Shown here in pieces: positions 55,386 through 64,000 of a stretch of 64,000 bases of DNA (position 1 is its first letter; every line of letters begins with the position of its first letter). The DNA comes from Poseidonibacter parvus (GTDB lineage: Bacteria; Campylobacterota; Campylobacteria; Campylobacterales; Arcobacteraceae): NCBI RefSeq assembly GCF_001956695.1, contig NZ_CP019070.1:1302001-1366000 (forward strand). Reading direction: 5' to 3'. The position numbers and the translations under genes are program-made. Under the pieces are notes generated by a model. The model was given only the letters and a program-made list of their open reading frames with translations. It searched no databases and was not told the DNA's origin.

Positions 55386-56384
55386 TTAATTAGGTATCAA
55401 AAAATCTGGAATATTAATTCCTTTTTCTTTATAAAACTTTACAGCACCAGGATGTAAAGGCATTGGTAATCCTTGAATGGCTTTTTGTAAAGACATCACT
55501 TTTGTTGCTTTATGAACAGTATTCAAGAAAGCTAAATTCTCATAAATAGCTTTTGTTAAAAGATATACAGTCTGCATTGGAGTCTCTTTTGTTACAACTA
55601 ATAAATTAGGCTGTGCAATTGTATGAATATCTTTTATTTGATTTGGATAAGTTCCTGCTTTAATAATAAATGAATTCCATACTGGATAATTATTATTAAT
55701 AACTTTTAAATTCTTTTTCTCAAATTCCAATACTTTAATATCATCTCCAATTGAACTAAATAAATTTGTTACAGCTGCTGTAGGAGGTCCTGATGGTGTA
55801 TTCATACCTTGTATCTTTCCATCATTTAGTGCAATAGAACTTGGAGTATATCCTAGATATTTAATATTCATTTTATTAAAATTAATTCCCAATGAATTCA
55901 TTATCGTTTCAGCAGAAACCCTTGACCCTGAGTTCCTTCCACTAATAGAAAAAATTTTACCATAAAGATTTTTTAAGTCCATTATATTTCCGGTTTTAAC
56001 AAAGTCTTTATTAATCGTAAACTGTTCAACATTTTGCCACAACATTGAAATTGATCTAAGATTTTTCTTTGCTTTGTTTTCATATGTAGCTTTTCCTTGC
56101 CAAGCCATAGAAGCAAAAAGACCTTGTAATAGTGCAAAATTAACCTTTCCATTTTCTAACATATCTATATTTTCTGCAGATCCTGCAGATGTAATGGCAG
56201 AAAAGATAAGTTTATTTTTTTTGGATAACTCTAAAGATGCAATAGTTGCAATTCCAACTCCAACAGGATAAAAAGTTCCTCCTGAATTTGCTGTTGCTAT
56301 TAAATACTTTTGATTATCTTTATTAGCACTAAGGAATGTAAGAAATAAGCTTGTTATAATTAGCTTTGTTAAAATGTTATTCAA
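55386..56384 (-). CDS. TAXI-family periplasmic solute-binding protein
   Basis: A 332-residue protein with a signal peptide (residues 1-20). Family features: LIATANSGGTFYPVGVGIATI near 27, AGSAENIDMLENGKVNFALLQ near 65, MNTPSGPPTAAVTNLF near 195 and the C-terminal PLHPGAVKFYKEKGI. TAXI proteins normally serve TRAP transporters with fused membrane subunits. Here the gene is the last of a minus-strand operon with a response regulator (8-base overlap) and a kinase, so it may act as a periplasmic co-sensor rather than a transport component. The start is TTG, with AGGATAT upstream. Confidence 0.88.
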   Translation of the reverse strand: MNNILTKLIITSLFLTFLSANKDNQKYLIATANSGGTFYPVGVGIATIASLELSKKNKLIFSAITSAGSAENIDMLENGKVNFALLQGLFASMAWQGKATYENKAKKNLRSISMLWQNVEQFTINKDFVKTGNIMDLKNLYGKIFSISGRNSGSRVSAETIMNSLGINFNKMNIKYLGYTPSSIALNDGKIQGMNTPSGPPTAAVTNLFSSIGDDIKVLEFEKKNLKVINNNYPVWNSFIIKAGTYPNQIKDIHTIAQPNLLVVTKETPMQTVYLLTKAIYENLAFLNTVHKATKVMSLQKAIQGLPMPLHPGAVKFYKEKGINIPDFLIPN

Positions 56385-57087
56385 TTATATATCCTAAACC
56401 TTTTTTTGAAACGATAAAATCATCTTTTGCAATTTTATCTTTAAGTCTTTTAATAGCTGTTCGTAATGTAGCATCTGAAATATTAGTATTATTCCATACT
56501 TCCATTTTTAATGTTTCTATTGTATTTATTTCATTTTTTCTTTTAATCATTGCATCTAGTAATAATGTTTCTTTTTTTGAAAGATTCACCATTGTATCTG
56601 CTTCATATAAAAGTCTTTTATCTTTATCATAGTTAAATGTATCATTGATTTTTACTTGTTTTATTTCAACTTCTTTATTTTGTATAGTTTCCGCTTTTTC
56701 TAAAATAGATTTTTTTACTTTCTTTAAAAGTTGCATAATATTTTCTACAACTAAAGGTTTAACAAAATAACCCATTACATTTAAATTGATAGATCTAAAT
56801 AAGAACTCTTCATCTTTGTGCGCAGATACTATAATAAATTTTTGATTCTCTTCAATACTTGCTATTTCTTCAATCATAGTCATTCCATCTTTTCTTGGCA
56901 TTTGTATATCTGTAACTATCACATCAAAATACTCTTCTTTTTCCTTTTTTTGTAAAAATTTATCTAGCCCTTCTTGACCATCACATGCAATCTGTACTTC
57001 ATCAAAAATTGTATCAAGATAAAAACCAAGTATTTCTCTAGCATCTTCTTCATCTTCTACTAATAAAACTTTTGTAATTTTACTCAT
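56377..57087 (-). CDS. OmpR-type response regulator
   Basis: A 236-residue regulator. The receiver domain occupies residues 1-120: acidic pocket LLVEDEEDAREI, phospho-Asp in VIVTDIQMPRKDG near 58, Thr/Ser switch IIVSAHKDE and Lys in YFVKPLVVE near 110. A winged-helix DNA-binding domain lies at about 145-236 (LSKKETLLLDAMIKR, then DATLRTAIKRLKDKI, then SKKGLGYIIE). It shares ATGA with the kinase stop, showing translational coupling. Such wHTH proteins bind direct repeats as dimers. Confidence 0.93.
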   Translation of the reverse strand: MSKITKVLLVEDEEDAREILGFYLDTIFDEVQIACDGQEGLDKFLQKKEKEEYFDVIVTDIQMPRKDGMTMIEEIASIEENQKFIIVSAHKDEEFLFRSINLNVMGYFVKPLVVENIMQLLKKVKKSILEKAETIQNKEVEIKQVKINDTFNYDKDKRLLYEADTMVNLSKKETLLLDAMIKRKNEINTIETLKMEVWNNTNISDATLRTAIKRLKDKIAKDDFIVSKKGLGYIIE

Positions 57088-59729
57088 CTTATCTTCTCCA
57101 TATTAAGTGGTAATTTTATTTTAAAACTCACACTATCATTTTCTATATTTTTAACTGTAATAGTTCCATGCATATTTGTTTCAATAATTGATTTTGTCAT
57201 ATAAAGACCAATTCCAGTACCTTGTGATTCGAATTTTGTTGTAAAGTAGGGTTCAAAAATTCTTGAAATTGTTTCTTCATCTATTTTCCCACCATTGTTC
57301 TTTATAAAAATCTCTAAGAAATCCTTATTCAATTGTGTTTCAATTTTTATGAATGCATCAAACTTTTCTTTTTCTCTTTTTTGTTTTATAGCATCTTGGG
57401 CATTACTAAATATGTTTAGTAAAGACTGTTTTAATTCATTTTCAAAGCCTAGAAACTCTTTATCTTCTATTTCTAAGATTAATTCAATATCTTCAACTTT
57501 TAGTTGTGCCTTGATTATCTCTAAACTTGATGAAATTGCAGACTTAATACTAAAATATTCTTTTTGCTTAGATGGTTTATAAAAATTTCTAAAGTCATCA
57601 ATAGTTTGAGACATATATTGTATTTGAGTAAAGGATTTATCAAAATATTTATTTACCATTGCCTCATTTGGGTTTTCTTTTAAATGTCCATTTTTATAAT
57701 TATCTTTAATAAACTGCAAAAATAGTGAAACATTATTTAAAGGTTGTCTCCATTGATGCGCAATATTTCCAAGCATCTCACCCATTGCTGCTAGTTTACT
57801 CTGTTGGATTAATATCCTATCTTTTTCTCTATTTTTAGAAAGTTCTTCTTCTACTTTTATTTTTAAGTCTTGTTCACTTAATTTTATTTTTGTAATATCA
57901 TTTATATATCCATAAAAATTAACAACATTTCCAGAATGATCTTTTAATACTAAAGTTCTACAAGAAATCCATCTTATTTCATTTGATGCATTTAATGCTC
58001 TACATACAAAAGTAAAATCTTCCAAGTTTTGACTTAACGCTGCATTCATTGCAACTTTTATAATATTTATGTCTTCTTTATAAATCAGATCTAAAAAGTT
58101 CATTTCTCTGTTTTCAAAAAGTTTTTTCGAATAACCATAATTTTTAATAGCATTTGAGATATATTTCACGCTTAGGTTTTCATCATTAAATAGTTTAAAT
58201 AAAACTATTTTACCATCTTCAACAAGAAGTTCTACATCAAGAAGCTCTTTTTTTAGACGTTTATCTTTATCTATATCCATTGACATCATAAGCATTCTTT
58301 TATGACCTGTATCTTTATCAATAAAAAGACGTCCACGTGCTAGTATCCATTTAAAACCATCATTTTTTGTTTTAAGTCTATACTCACACATAAAATCGTT
58401 TTGTTTACCTGCAAAAATTTGTTCAAATAGTAATTCTACATCATTTTTATCATCTTTGTATATTAGATTAAACCAATCAGAGAAAGAAACTATTTCACCT
58501 CTTTTATAACCTGATATTTCAAGCCATTTATTTGAAAAATAAATTTTATTAGTCTCAAAGTCAATATCCCAAAGACCATCATTTGAGGCAATAATTGCAA
58601 GTTCAAATCTATTTTTCCAGTGAGTCAAGGATTTTGTTTTATCTTCAAGTTCATTGTTGTACCTATCTAAAATTTTTTTTGTAAACCTTGAAAAAAGTAA
58701 AGATGCAATAATAATCACAAGTGTAAAAATAAGTATATATATTGTAACAGTTTTAAAAAAAGAGTGATATTTTTGTTTTATTTTTGTTGTATTTAAATTG
58801 AAATTTTTATTATAATCAATAGATATTGCAAATTTATATTTTGAGTTATATAAAGTTCTATTTAAAAAGTCTTTATTCATTTCTTCATTTTCATCAAAAT
58901 GTTTTAAGACTTTGTATTTATAACTATTGCTTTTTTTAGATAAAAGTGTAGGTACATGTGCATATAAGTTTTCATTTTCAAAATTATAAGTACTTTTAGT
59001 AAGTAAATCATAAAACCAAATATTATAATCATTACTTTTATTTAACTTATCAATCTCATCAATAATGATACTTCTAGTGATCAATCTTATATTTTCATCT
59101 CTTGAAAAAGCTCCCACATAATATGTTCCATCTTTTTTTTCTAGAATATCAAAAAAACTAAGTTTTAGAACTCCTGTTAAATTGTTTTTCCACTCTTGAA
59201 GGTTATACCGTCCTTGTGAATAGATATATTGTAAAACTATGTCTTTATAAGTTTTATTCTTCTTTCCAAAAATAAGTTTTGACAAGTAATCTACTTTATC
59301 ATCCCCATAGAGTACTTCTAAGTTTGACTTCTTAAAAAGTACTATTTTTATATTATTTTCATATTCATATTTTTCTAAAAACTTTATCGTATTATCATTT
59401 TCTAAATTTGAGAAACCATTATTCAAACTTCCTATTACTTTATAAGTATGCTCTTGAAGCACTTTATTTACAGATGAAAGCTCTTCATTAACAGCATTTT
59501 TAACAATATTAGAAAAATTTGCGAGTTTTTCTTTTTTATAAAATTGATTATTTAGAAGCTCTTTTTGTTGTAAAAGATCTATATCTCTTTTTTGTTTTGA
59601 TTCTAAGATAATAAAAGCTACAAAAATAGAAACCATTGATAATATTAAAATAAATGTAATAGGAATAACCCTAAATATTTTTTCAATATATTCAAGAGTA
59701 TAAGTTCTGCTTTTTTGTTTTTTAACCAT
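57084..59729 (-). CDS. Histidine kinase with periplasmic sensor and two PAS domains
   Basis: An 881-residue kinase with a membrane segment near residues 21-42, a large periplasmic sensor (about 43-325, probably a double Cache fold) and a second segment (about 328-350). Two PAS domains follow (about 370-490 and 500-620; DGLWDIDFETNKIYFSNKWL, VKYISNAIKNYGYS). The H-box is GEMLGNIAHQWRQPLNNVS; the ATPase has LLNIFSNAQDA (N) and GTGIGLYMTKSII (G2). The frame is open upstream to TTG at 59796-59798, but that codon lies within a regulatory repeat, so the ATG at 59727-59729 is preferred. Likely controls the divergent TRAP transporter. Confidence 0.88.
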   Translation of the reverse strand: MVKKQKSRTYTLEYIEKIFRVIPITFILILSMVSIFVAFIILESKQKRDIDLLQQKELLNNQFYKKEKLANFSNIVKNAVNEELSSVNKVLQEHTYKVIGSLNNGFSNLENDNTIKFLEKYEYENNIKIVLFKKSNLEVLYGDDKVDYLSKLIFGKKNKTYKDIVLQYIYSQGRYNLQEWKNNLTGVLKLSFFDILEKKDGTYYVGAFSRDENIRLITRSIIIDEIDKLNKSNDYNIWFYDLLTKSTYNFENENLYAHVPTLLSKKSNSYKYKVLKHFDENEEMNKDFLNRTLYNSKYKFAISIDYNKNFNLNTTKIKQKYHSFFKTVTIYILIFTLVIIIASLLFSRFTKKILDRYNNELEDKTKSLTHWKNRFELAIIASNDGLWDIDFETNKIYFSNKWLEISGYKRGEIVSFSDWFNLIYKDDKNDVELLFEQIFAGKQNDFMCEYRLKTKNDGFKWILARGRLFIDKDTGHKRMLMMSMDIDKDKRLKKELLDVELLVEDGKIVLFKLFNDENLSVKYISNAIKNYGYSKKLFENREMNFLDLIYKEDINIIKVAMNAALSQNLEDFTFVCRALNASNEIRWISCRTLVLKDHSGNVVNFYGYINDITKIKLSEQDLKIKVEEELSKNREKDRILIQQSKLAAMGEMLGNIAHQWRQPLNNVSLFLQFIKDNYKNGHLKENPNEAMVNKYFDKSFTQIQYMSQTIDDFRNFYKPSKQKEYFSIKSAISSSLEIIKAQLKVEDIELILEIEDKEFLGFENELKQSLLNIFSNAQDAIKQKREKEKFDAFIKIETQLNKDFLEIFIKNNGGKIDEETISRIFEPYFTTKFESQGTGIGLYMTKSIIETNMHGTITVKNIENDSVSFKIKLPLNMEKIR

Positions 59730-59785
59730 TAGTAATAATAACAAAATATTGGTAAAAAAATAAATAAAAGTAAAAAAAGTATTAT

Positions 59786-59807
59786 AAAATTGTTTCAAAA
59801 TTGTTTC
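59786..59807. promoter_or_regulatory. Perfect tandem 11-bp repeat, probable regulator site
   Basis: AAAATTGTTTC occurs twice with no gap, between the kinase gene and dctP. The 11-base spacing places both on one face of the helix, the usual arrangement for OmpR-type dimers. It lies about 55-75 bases upstream of the likely dctP start region. Confidence 0.6.
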
Positions 59808-59883
59808 ATTTTAGTTCTTTTTTAAGAATTTTTTAAAGAAGTGACTGATAGAATCATTTTATAAAATATAAAAAAGGATTACT

Positions 59884-60873
59884 ATGAAAAAATTAACATC
59901 AATTGTAGCTATGAGTACATTATTAGCTGTTGCTGCTCAGGCACAAACTACGTGGAATGTTTCACTATGGGGTAAACAAAGAGCATTTACGGAAAATGTT
60001 GAAAAATTAGCGCAGCTTGTTGAGCAAAAAACAAATGGTGACTTTAAACTTAACATTTCTTATGGTGGATTATCAAAATCAAAAGAAAATCTTGATGGTA
60101 TATCAATTGGTGCTTTTGAAATGGCACAATTTTGTTCTTTCTATCATAAAGGTAAGAACCCAACTATTACAGTTACAGAATTACCATTTTCAAAAGATGT
60201 AACATTAGCGCAGGTTGCAAAAATTTCTCAAGAAGTTTATAAACATCCAACAGTTGTAAAAGATTTAGCAAGATGGAATGCAACACTTTTAATGCCAACA
60301 CCACTTCCTCAATATAATATTGTTTCAAAATCTGATGATTTAAATTCATTAGAAGACTTTAAAGGATTAAGAGTTAGAGGTCCAGGTGGAATTATGGGAG
60401 TATTAGGAAAGTTAGGTGCTATTAAAACAGGTGTTCCTTTTTCTGAAGTAAGACAAGCAATGAACTCAGGAGTTATTGATGGAGCATCTTTTGCACCTCA
60501 TGCTCACCTTGCTACAAAATCGTATAAAGTAGGAAACTGGGCAACTACAAACTTAAACCTTGGTTCTGCAAACTGTCCTGTTGTTGTAAATACTGAAGCT
60601 TTAGATTCATTATCTAAGAAAAACAAAGAAGCACTTTTAGGTTCAGTTGATGAAGCATTAGAATATTATGTTGCGAACTATGAAAAAACAACTAAAAAAT
60701 ATGAAGCTGAATTAGCTGAGTCTGGTCTAAAACTAGTTACATTTACACCAGAGCAAACAGCAAAATTAAGTGAATTATCTCAATCTGTAAATTCAGAGTG
60801 GATAAAACAGTATTCAAAAAAATTCAAGTCTCAAGAATTATTTGACTATACAAAAAACTTATTTAACAAGTAA
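59884..60873 (+). CDS. dctP: TRAP transporter substrate-binding protein DctP
   Basis: A 329-residue periplasmic protein with a signal peptide (residues 1-20, cut near AQA-QT). It shows the DctP-type WNVSLWGKQRAFTENVEKLAQLVEQ and the substrate-binding FKGLRVRGPGG near residue 160, with a conserved Arg that in known structures pairs with the carboxylate. Region GVPFSEVRQAMNSGVIDGA near 186 is typical. Substrate probably an organic acid. A TATAAAAT near 59860 may be the -10. Confidence 0.92.
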   Translation: MKKLTSIVAMSTLLAVAAQAQTTWNVSLWGKQRAFTENVEKLAQLVEQKTNGDFKLNISYGGLSKSKENLDGISIGAFEMAQFCSFYHKGKNPTITVTELPFSKDVTLAQVAKISQEVYKHPTVVKDLARWNATLLMPTPLPQYNIVSKSDDLNSLEDFKGLRVRGPGGIMGVLGKLGAIKTGVPFSEVRQAMNSGVIDGASFAPHAHLATKSYKVGNWATTNLNLGSANCPVVVNTEALDSLSKKNKEALLGSVDEALEYYVANYEKTTKKYEAELAESGLKLVTFTPEQTAKLSELSQSVNSEWIKQYSKKFKSQELFDYTKNLFNK

Positions 60874-60881
60874 GAATTATT

Positions 60882-61490
60882 ATGTCTTTAGACTCAAAAA
60901 TAAAAACTGATCAATCAACTTTAAGTAAGGTTGATCAGTTCTTTCTAAAAATAGAAAGTTTTATGAGCTTTTTAGGTGGTGTTGTTATTTTTTTAATTGT
61001 AATGATTTCAACTGTTAATATCTTAGGTCGATGGTTGTTTTCTATGCCTGTTAATGGATATATTGACTGGATAGAACAATTTATGGCTTTTTTTGCTTTT
61101 TTAGGTATTGCTTATACTCAAAGAGAAGGTGGTCATATTCGTATGGATATGCTAGTTTCGAAATTAAAAGGTAGATTTTTTTATGTTACTGAATTATTTA
61201 CAACTACAATTATTCTTTTTTTAACATTAGTTTTAATATATGGTTCATCTTTACACTTTTTAAGAGCTTACAACCTTGGAGATACATCTTTAGATATTGA
61301 TCTTCCAACTTGGCCTGCAAAACTTGTAGTTCCCGTTGCTTTAACATTTTTAGCACTTAGGCTTATAATTCAAATATGGGCATATATTAGAGCTATTAAA
61401 AATAATGATCATGACCCTGTTGCAGTTCCTAAAGTAGAAAATGCAGCCGAAGCGGTTGAATCTGATAATAAATCGTATGGAGTAAAATAA
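60882..61490 (+). CDS. dctQ: TRAP transporter small membrane subunit DctQ
   Basis: A 202-residue protein with four membrane segments (about residues 31-51, 66-81, 107-129 and 148-167), as in DctQ. The conserved DWIEQFMAFFAFLGIAYTQREGGHIRMDML is the DctQ core. It follows dctP by 8 bases and shares one base with the dctM start. Confidence 0.93.
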   Translation: MSLDSKIKTDQSTLSKVDQFFLKIESFMSFLGGVVIFLIVMISTVNILGRWLFSMPVNGYIDWIEQFMAFFAFLGIAYTQREGGHIRMDMLVSKLKGRFFYVTELFTTTIILFLTLVLIYGSSLHFLRAYNLGDTSLDIDLPTWPAKLVVPVALTFLALRLIIQIWAYIRAIKNNDHDPVAVPKVENAAEAVESDNKSYGVK

Positions 61491-62896
61491 TGGATATTAT
61501 TTCAATAATGGCTGGTATGGATAAACTTGATATTGGCCTTGTAATGACTGGTTTTATGCTCTTTATGGTAATTATTGGTATGAGAGTTGCTTTTGCAGCA
61601 GGTATTTCTGGTTTTCTTGGCCTTGTTTGGATATTCGCTGCAAAATTAGGTTTTGAGAAAGGTTTTATAGTAGCTGTTAAAATGGCTGGTACTATTCCTC
61701 ATTCAAAAGTATCATCATTAGCACTTTCACTAATCCCAGCTTTTATATTAATAGGTTTTTTAGCTTATCATACGGGATTAACAAAAGCTTTATTTGAAGC
61801 AGCAAAAAGATGGGTAGGGTGGCTTCCTGGTGGTATGGGTGTTGCAACAGTATTTTCAGCAGCTGGATTTGCCGCAGTTTCTGGAGCCTCGTTAGCAACA
61901 TCAGCAGTATTTGCAAAAATTGCAGTACCTGAAATGTTAAAACTTGGATATAACAAAAGATTTGCAGCAGGTGTAGTTGCTGCTAGTGGAACACTTGCTT
62001 CACTTATTCCTCCTTCTGCTATTTTAGTTATATATGCAATTATAGTAGAACAAGATGTTGGAGCATTATTAATGGCAGGGTTTTTACCAGGAGTTACTTC
62101 TGCACTTATTTATGCTGGACTTGTTATTTTTCTTGCAATGAGTAATAAAAACTTTGGACCACCAGTTACAGGATATACATGGAAAGAAAGATTTGCATCA
62201 ATTCCTGAAACACTTCCTGTTTTTTCTGTTATTGCAATTATTATAATTTGTATTTATGGTGGAATTGGAACTCCAACTGAAGCTGGGTCTTTAGGTGTAT
62301 TTATTATCTTTATGATGGCTGTATACAAAGGAATGAAATTAGGAGACTTTAAAAAAGTTTTAATTGAAACATCAAAACTAACTGTTATGATCTTTAGTAT
62401 AATCTGGGGTGTTTTAATTTATGTGAGATTTTTAGGTTTTGCAGAACTTCCTGATGCATTTTCTTCTTGGATTGTTACGCTTGAGCAAAGTCCAATGATT
62501 ACTTTATTAGCAATACTTTGTGTATATGCAATTTTAGGTATGTTTATGGATGCAATTGGAATGTTACTTTTAACGCTACCAATAGCTTATCCTGCAGTAA
62601 TGGCACTAAATGGTGGTGAATCTGTAGCTGCAGCTGATAGTGCTTTTGGATTATCTGGTCCAGCTTGTGCTATTTGGTTTGGTATTATTGTTGTTAAGAT
62701 GGCGGAACTATGTCTTATAACCCCACCTATAGGACTTAACTGTTTTGTTGTTGCAAGTGTTAGACCTGAGTGTTCAGTTCAAGATGTATATAGAGGAACT
62801 ACACCATTTTTTATTGCAGATGTAATTACAATTGCAGTTTTAATTGCTGTACCTTCGATTGTACTATGGCTTCCAAAAATGGTTGGACTTTTATAG
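61490..62896 (+). CDS. dctM: TRAP transporter large membrane subunit DctM
   Basis: A 468-residue protein with about 12 membrane segments and the two homologous halves of DctM. Family stretches: AGFAAVSGASLATSAVFAKIAVPEM, GTLASLIPPSAILVIYAI, GTPTEAGSLGVF and PPIGLNCFVVASV. DctM is the Na+/solute-moving subunit; with DctP and DctQ this makes a complete transporter. Confidence 0.94.
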   Translation: MDIISIMAGMDKLDIGLVMTGFMLFMVIIGMRVAFAAGISGFLGLVWIFAAKLGFEKGFIVAVKMAGTIPHSKVSSLALSLIPAFILIGFLAYHTGLTKALFEAAKRWVGWLPGGMGVATVFSAAGFAAVSGASLATSAVFAKIAVPEMLKLGYNKRFAAGVVAASGTLASLIPPSAILVIYAIIVEQDVGALLMAGFLPGVTSALIYAGLVIFLAMSNKNFGPPVTGYTWKERFASIPETLPVFSVIAIIIICIYGGIGTPTEAGSLGVFIIFMMAVYKGMKLGDFKKVLIETSKLTVMIFSIIWGVLIYVRFLGFAELPDAFSSWIVTLEQSPMITLLAILCVYAILGMFMDAIGMLLLTLPIAYPAVMALNGGESVAAADSAFGLSGPACAIWFGIIVVKMAELCLITPPIGLNCFVVASVRPECSVQDVYRGTTPFFIADVITIAVLIAVPSIVLWLPKMVGLL

Positions 62897-62928
62897 ATTT
62901 AAAATATTGATATAAAAATTGATATTGT

Positions 62929-62958
62929 AAAAAGCAGCTTTTATAGCTGCTTTTTTAT
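62929..62958 (+). terminator. Rho-independent terminator of dctPQM
   Basis: A perfect 11-bp stem AAAAAGCAGCT/AGCTGCTTTTT, loop TTTAT, T-run after the arm. Confidence 0.88.
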
Positions 62959-63013
62959 TATATATTATCTGTAGTTATAATATGTCATTTCTAACATACA
63001 AAAGTATTAATCT

Positions 63014-63742
63014 TTATTGTACGTTTACACCATACTTTTGAAGCATATTAGGCCAAGCAACGCTTTTCCCATCTTTATCAAATACAGCAGGTGTTCCTTG
63101 AACGCTTAATTTTGTAGCTATTTGCATTTGTTCTGCTAATTGTGCTTCTAATTTTGCTAATTCAGCATCTGAATACTTTCTATTTTTATAAGCGTCACTA
63201 GTTACATCTAAATCTAACATAGCTTCAATTTTTTCAGCTTTTGTTTTTTTACTCATGATATAAATAGACATATCTTTTGCATTTCTATGCATTTCTAATG
63301 GATAATAGAAAACTCTAATTTTTACATTTTTTTCAACTTGTGATAAATATGATTCAAACTTCTTACAGTATGGACATTCTGGATCTGTGAATAAGAAATA
63401 TTCATCTGTACCACTTCCATAAACAAACGCTTCTTTTCCTCTAACTCCTGTTAAATCTGCAGGTGCAGATATTTTAGCTCCTGAATTAGTATCAATAACT
63501 TCACCTGTAATTAAACTTTTTTTGTCTTTTGTTAAAAAAACTTCATCATTATTACCTTGAACATTAATTTTTAAAGCATATAAGTTTCCCATATCATAAG
63601 CTTTTGTAACACTTATTTGTGCTCTTTTAAATAATTCTAAATTTTCTATTTGTTTTATTTCATTTTTAGATAATTCACCAGCTGCATTTAAGCTTGTAGT
63701 AATAGCTGCAGCTAATAATAATTTCTTTGTTGTTTGTATCAT
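63014..63742 (-). CDS. DsbC/DsbG-like periplasmic thiol:disulfide interchange protein
   Basis: A 242-residue protein with a signal peptide (residues 1-20). An N-terminal dimerisation-like domain (about 22-100, KRAQISVTKAYDMGNLYALKINVQ) precedes a thioredoxin fold with LFTDPECPYCKKFESYL near 117 (CPYC site) and the cis-Pro QGTPAVFDKDG near 216. The layout is that of DsbC/DsbG isomerases. Alone, between the TRAP genes and an AEC transporter, so its partner is not given by context. Confidence 0.87.
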   Translation of the reverse strand: MIQTTKKLLLAAAITTSLNAAGELSKNEIKQIENLELFKRAQISVTKAYDMGNLYALKINVQGNNDEVFLTKDKKSLITGEVIDTNSGAKISAPADLTGVRGKEAFVYGSGTDEYFLFTDPECPYCKKFESYLSQVEKNVKIRVFYYPLEMHRNAKDMSIYIMSKKTKAEKIEAMLDLDVTSDAYKNRKYSDAELAKLEAQLAEQMQIATKLSVQGTPAVFDKDGKSVAWPNMLQKYGVNVQ

Positions 63743-63813
63743 CGGATTTTCCTATATTAAATTTGTAAGTAATATTACTGTTATAGTGTTAACAAATAGT
63801 TAAGAGATTTTCT

Positions 63814-64000
63814 TTACATGATTAATTTGAAAATAATTCCCGTAGTTATGAAAGAAATCAATATTCCATAACCAACAATTGCAACACTTAATCTTGGGGC
63901 TAATCCAGCCATTGAAGCCATTGCTCCTGCAGTTATCATTGGAGCCATTCCTGCTTCAAATATTGATACTTGACCTGCTAAATTATTCCAACCAAATAAA
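63814..64000 (-). CDS. AEC-family transporter, C-terminal part
   Basis: The last 61 codons of a membrane protein cut by the window end. The stretches GQVSIFEAGMAPMITAGAMA and LAPRLSVAIVGYGILISF are the final two helices of auxin-efflux-carrier-type (AEC) transporters, which move organic acids such as malate or malonate. The stop is TAA at 63814-63816. The substrate is unknown. Confidence 0.8.
   Translation of the reverse strand, partial: LFGWNNLAGQVSIFEAGMAPMITAGAMASMAGLAPRLSVAIVGYGILISFITTGIIFKLIM

Noticed and set aside
59730-59798. Upstream TTG start adding 23 residues to the histidine kinase
   Set aside because: The TTG overlaps the tandem regulatory repeat, has no ribosome site, and would add an extra hydrophobic stretch ahead of the expected first membrane segment. 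The possibility is not fully excluded.

Overview
The window is a stretch of AT-rich bacterial chromosome, densely packed with genes and with little non-coding DNA. It most resembles a member of the Campylobacterota, probably the Arcobacter group. The reasons are gene content and order (aroB, mscS, mtaB, an FtsH-like ATPase and bioV in a row; a short YrdC-like protein; rpmJ-rpsM-rpsK-rpsD-rpoA-rplQ), strongly A/T-biased codons, and promoters with a clear TATAAT-like -10 but no obvious -35. No prophage, insertion sequence, rRNA operon or CRISPR array was seen. One tRNA gene (Glu, TTC) is present. Species assignment is inference; no database was searched.

Layout. 1-6 kb: a cut-off RluA-type pseudouridine synthase, rodA, a three-gene minus-strand operon led by a TonB-like protein, then hemL-ppnP-atpZ-like-membrane protein. 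6-11.8 kb: rpoD with a downstream unknown gene, leuD-leuB, a DHH phosphoesterase and a HIT protein. 11.8-15 kb: the ribosomal alpha operon behind a long leader. 15-18.3 kb: gatA, guaB and a GIY-YIG protein. 18.3-30 kb: a mosaic of small single genes on both strands, including adk between two Rof-like (Rho-inhibitor family) genes, a metzincin-like protease, a Panacea-domain protein, acpH, hemF, a purine deaminase, metX and xseB. 30-36.2 kb: a ThiF-like protein, carB, a short Sua5-family protein, a DUF234-type ATPase and tRNA-Glu. 36.4-45.2 kb: aroB-mscS-mtaB-pseudo-FtsH-bioV-mog-mutS2, tightly spaced or overlapping. 45.2-50.2 kb: four minus-strand genes dominated by a 1117-residue AsmA/DUF748-like protein and an FHA protein. 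50.3-55.4 kb: dapE, a hipA-hipB module, an aldo/keto reductase, and a YjdM/GyrI-like/racemase group. 55.4-62.9 kb: a TAXI-type binding protein co-transcribed with a response regulator and histidine kinase, divergent from a complete DctPQM TRAP transporter. The end holds a DsbC-like protein and the tail of an AEC transporter.

Most of the window is housekeeping metabolism (heme, leucine, methionine, lysine, shikimate, purine, pyrimidine and biotin synthesis) and the transcription/translation core. The most noteworthy parts are: (1) the TAXI/kinase/regulator/TRAP locus, whose divergent control region holds a perfect tandem 11-bp repeat of the kind bound by OmpR-type regulators; (2) an FtsH homologue that keeps its ATPase but has lost the protease zinc motif; (3) a HipA kinase with an altered Ser-loop, encoded upstream of its antitoxin; (4) paired Rof-like proteins around adk; (5) eight tandem 42-residue repeats in the DUF748 protein; and (6) a gene-less region behind xseB with an in-frame relic ORF and a 19-bp palindrome.
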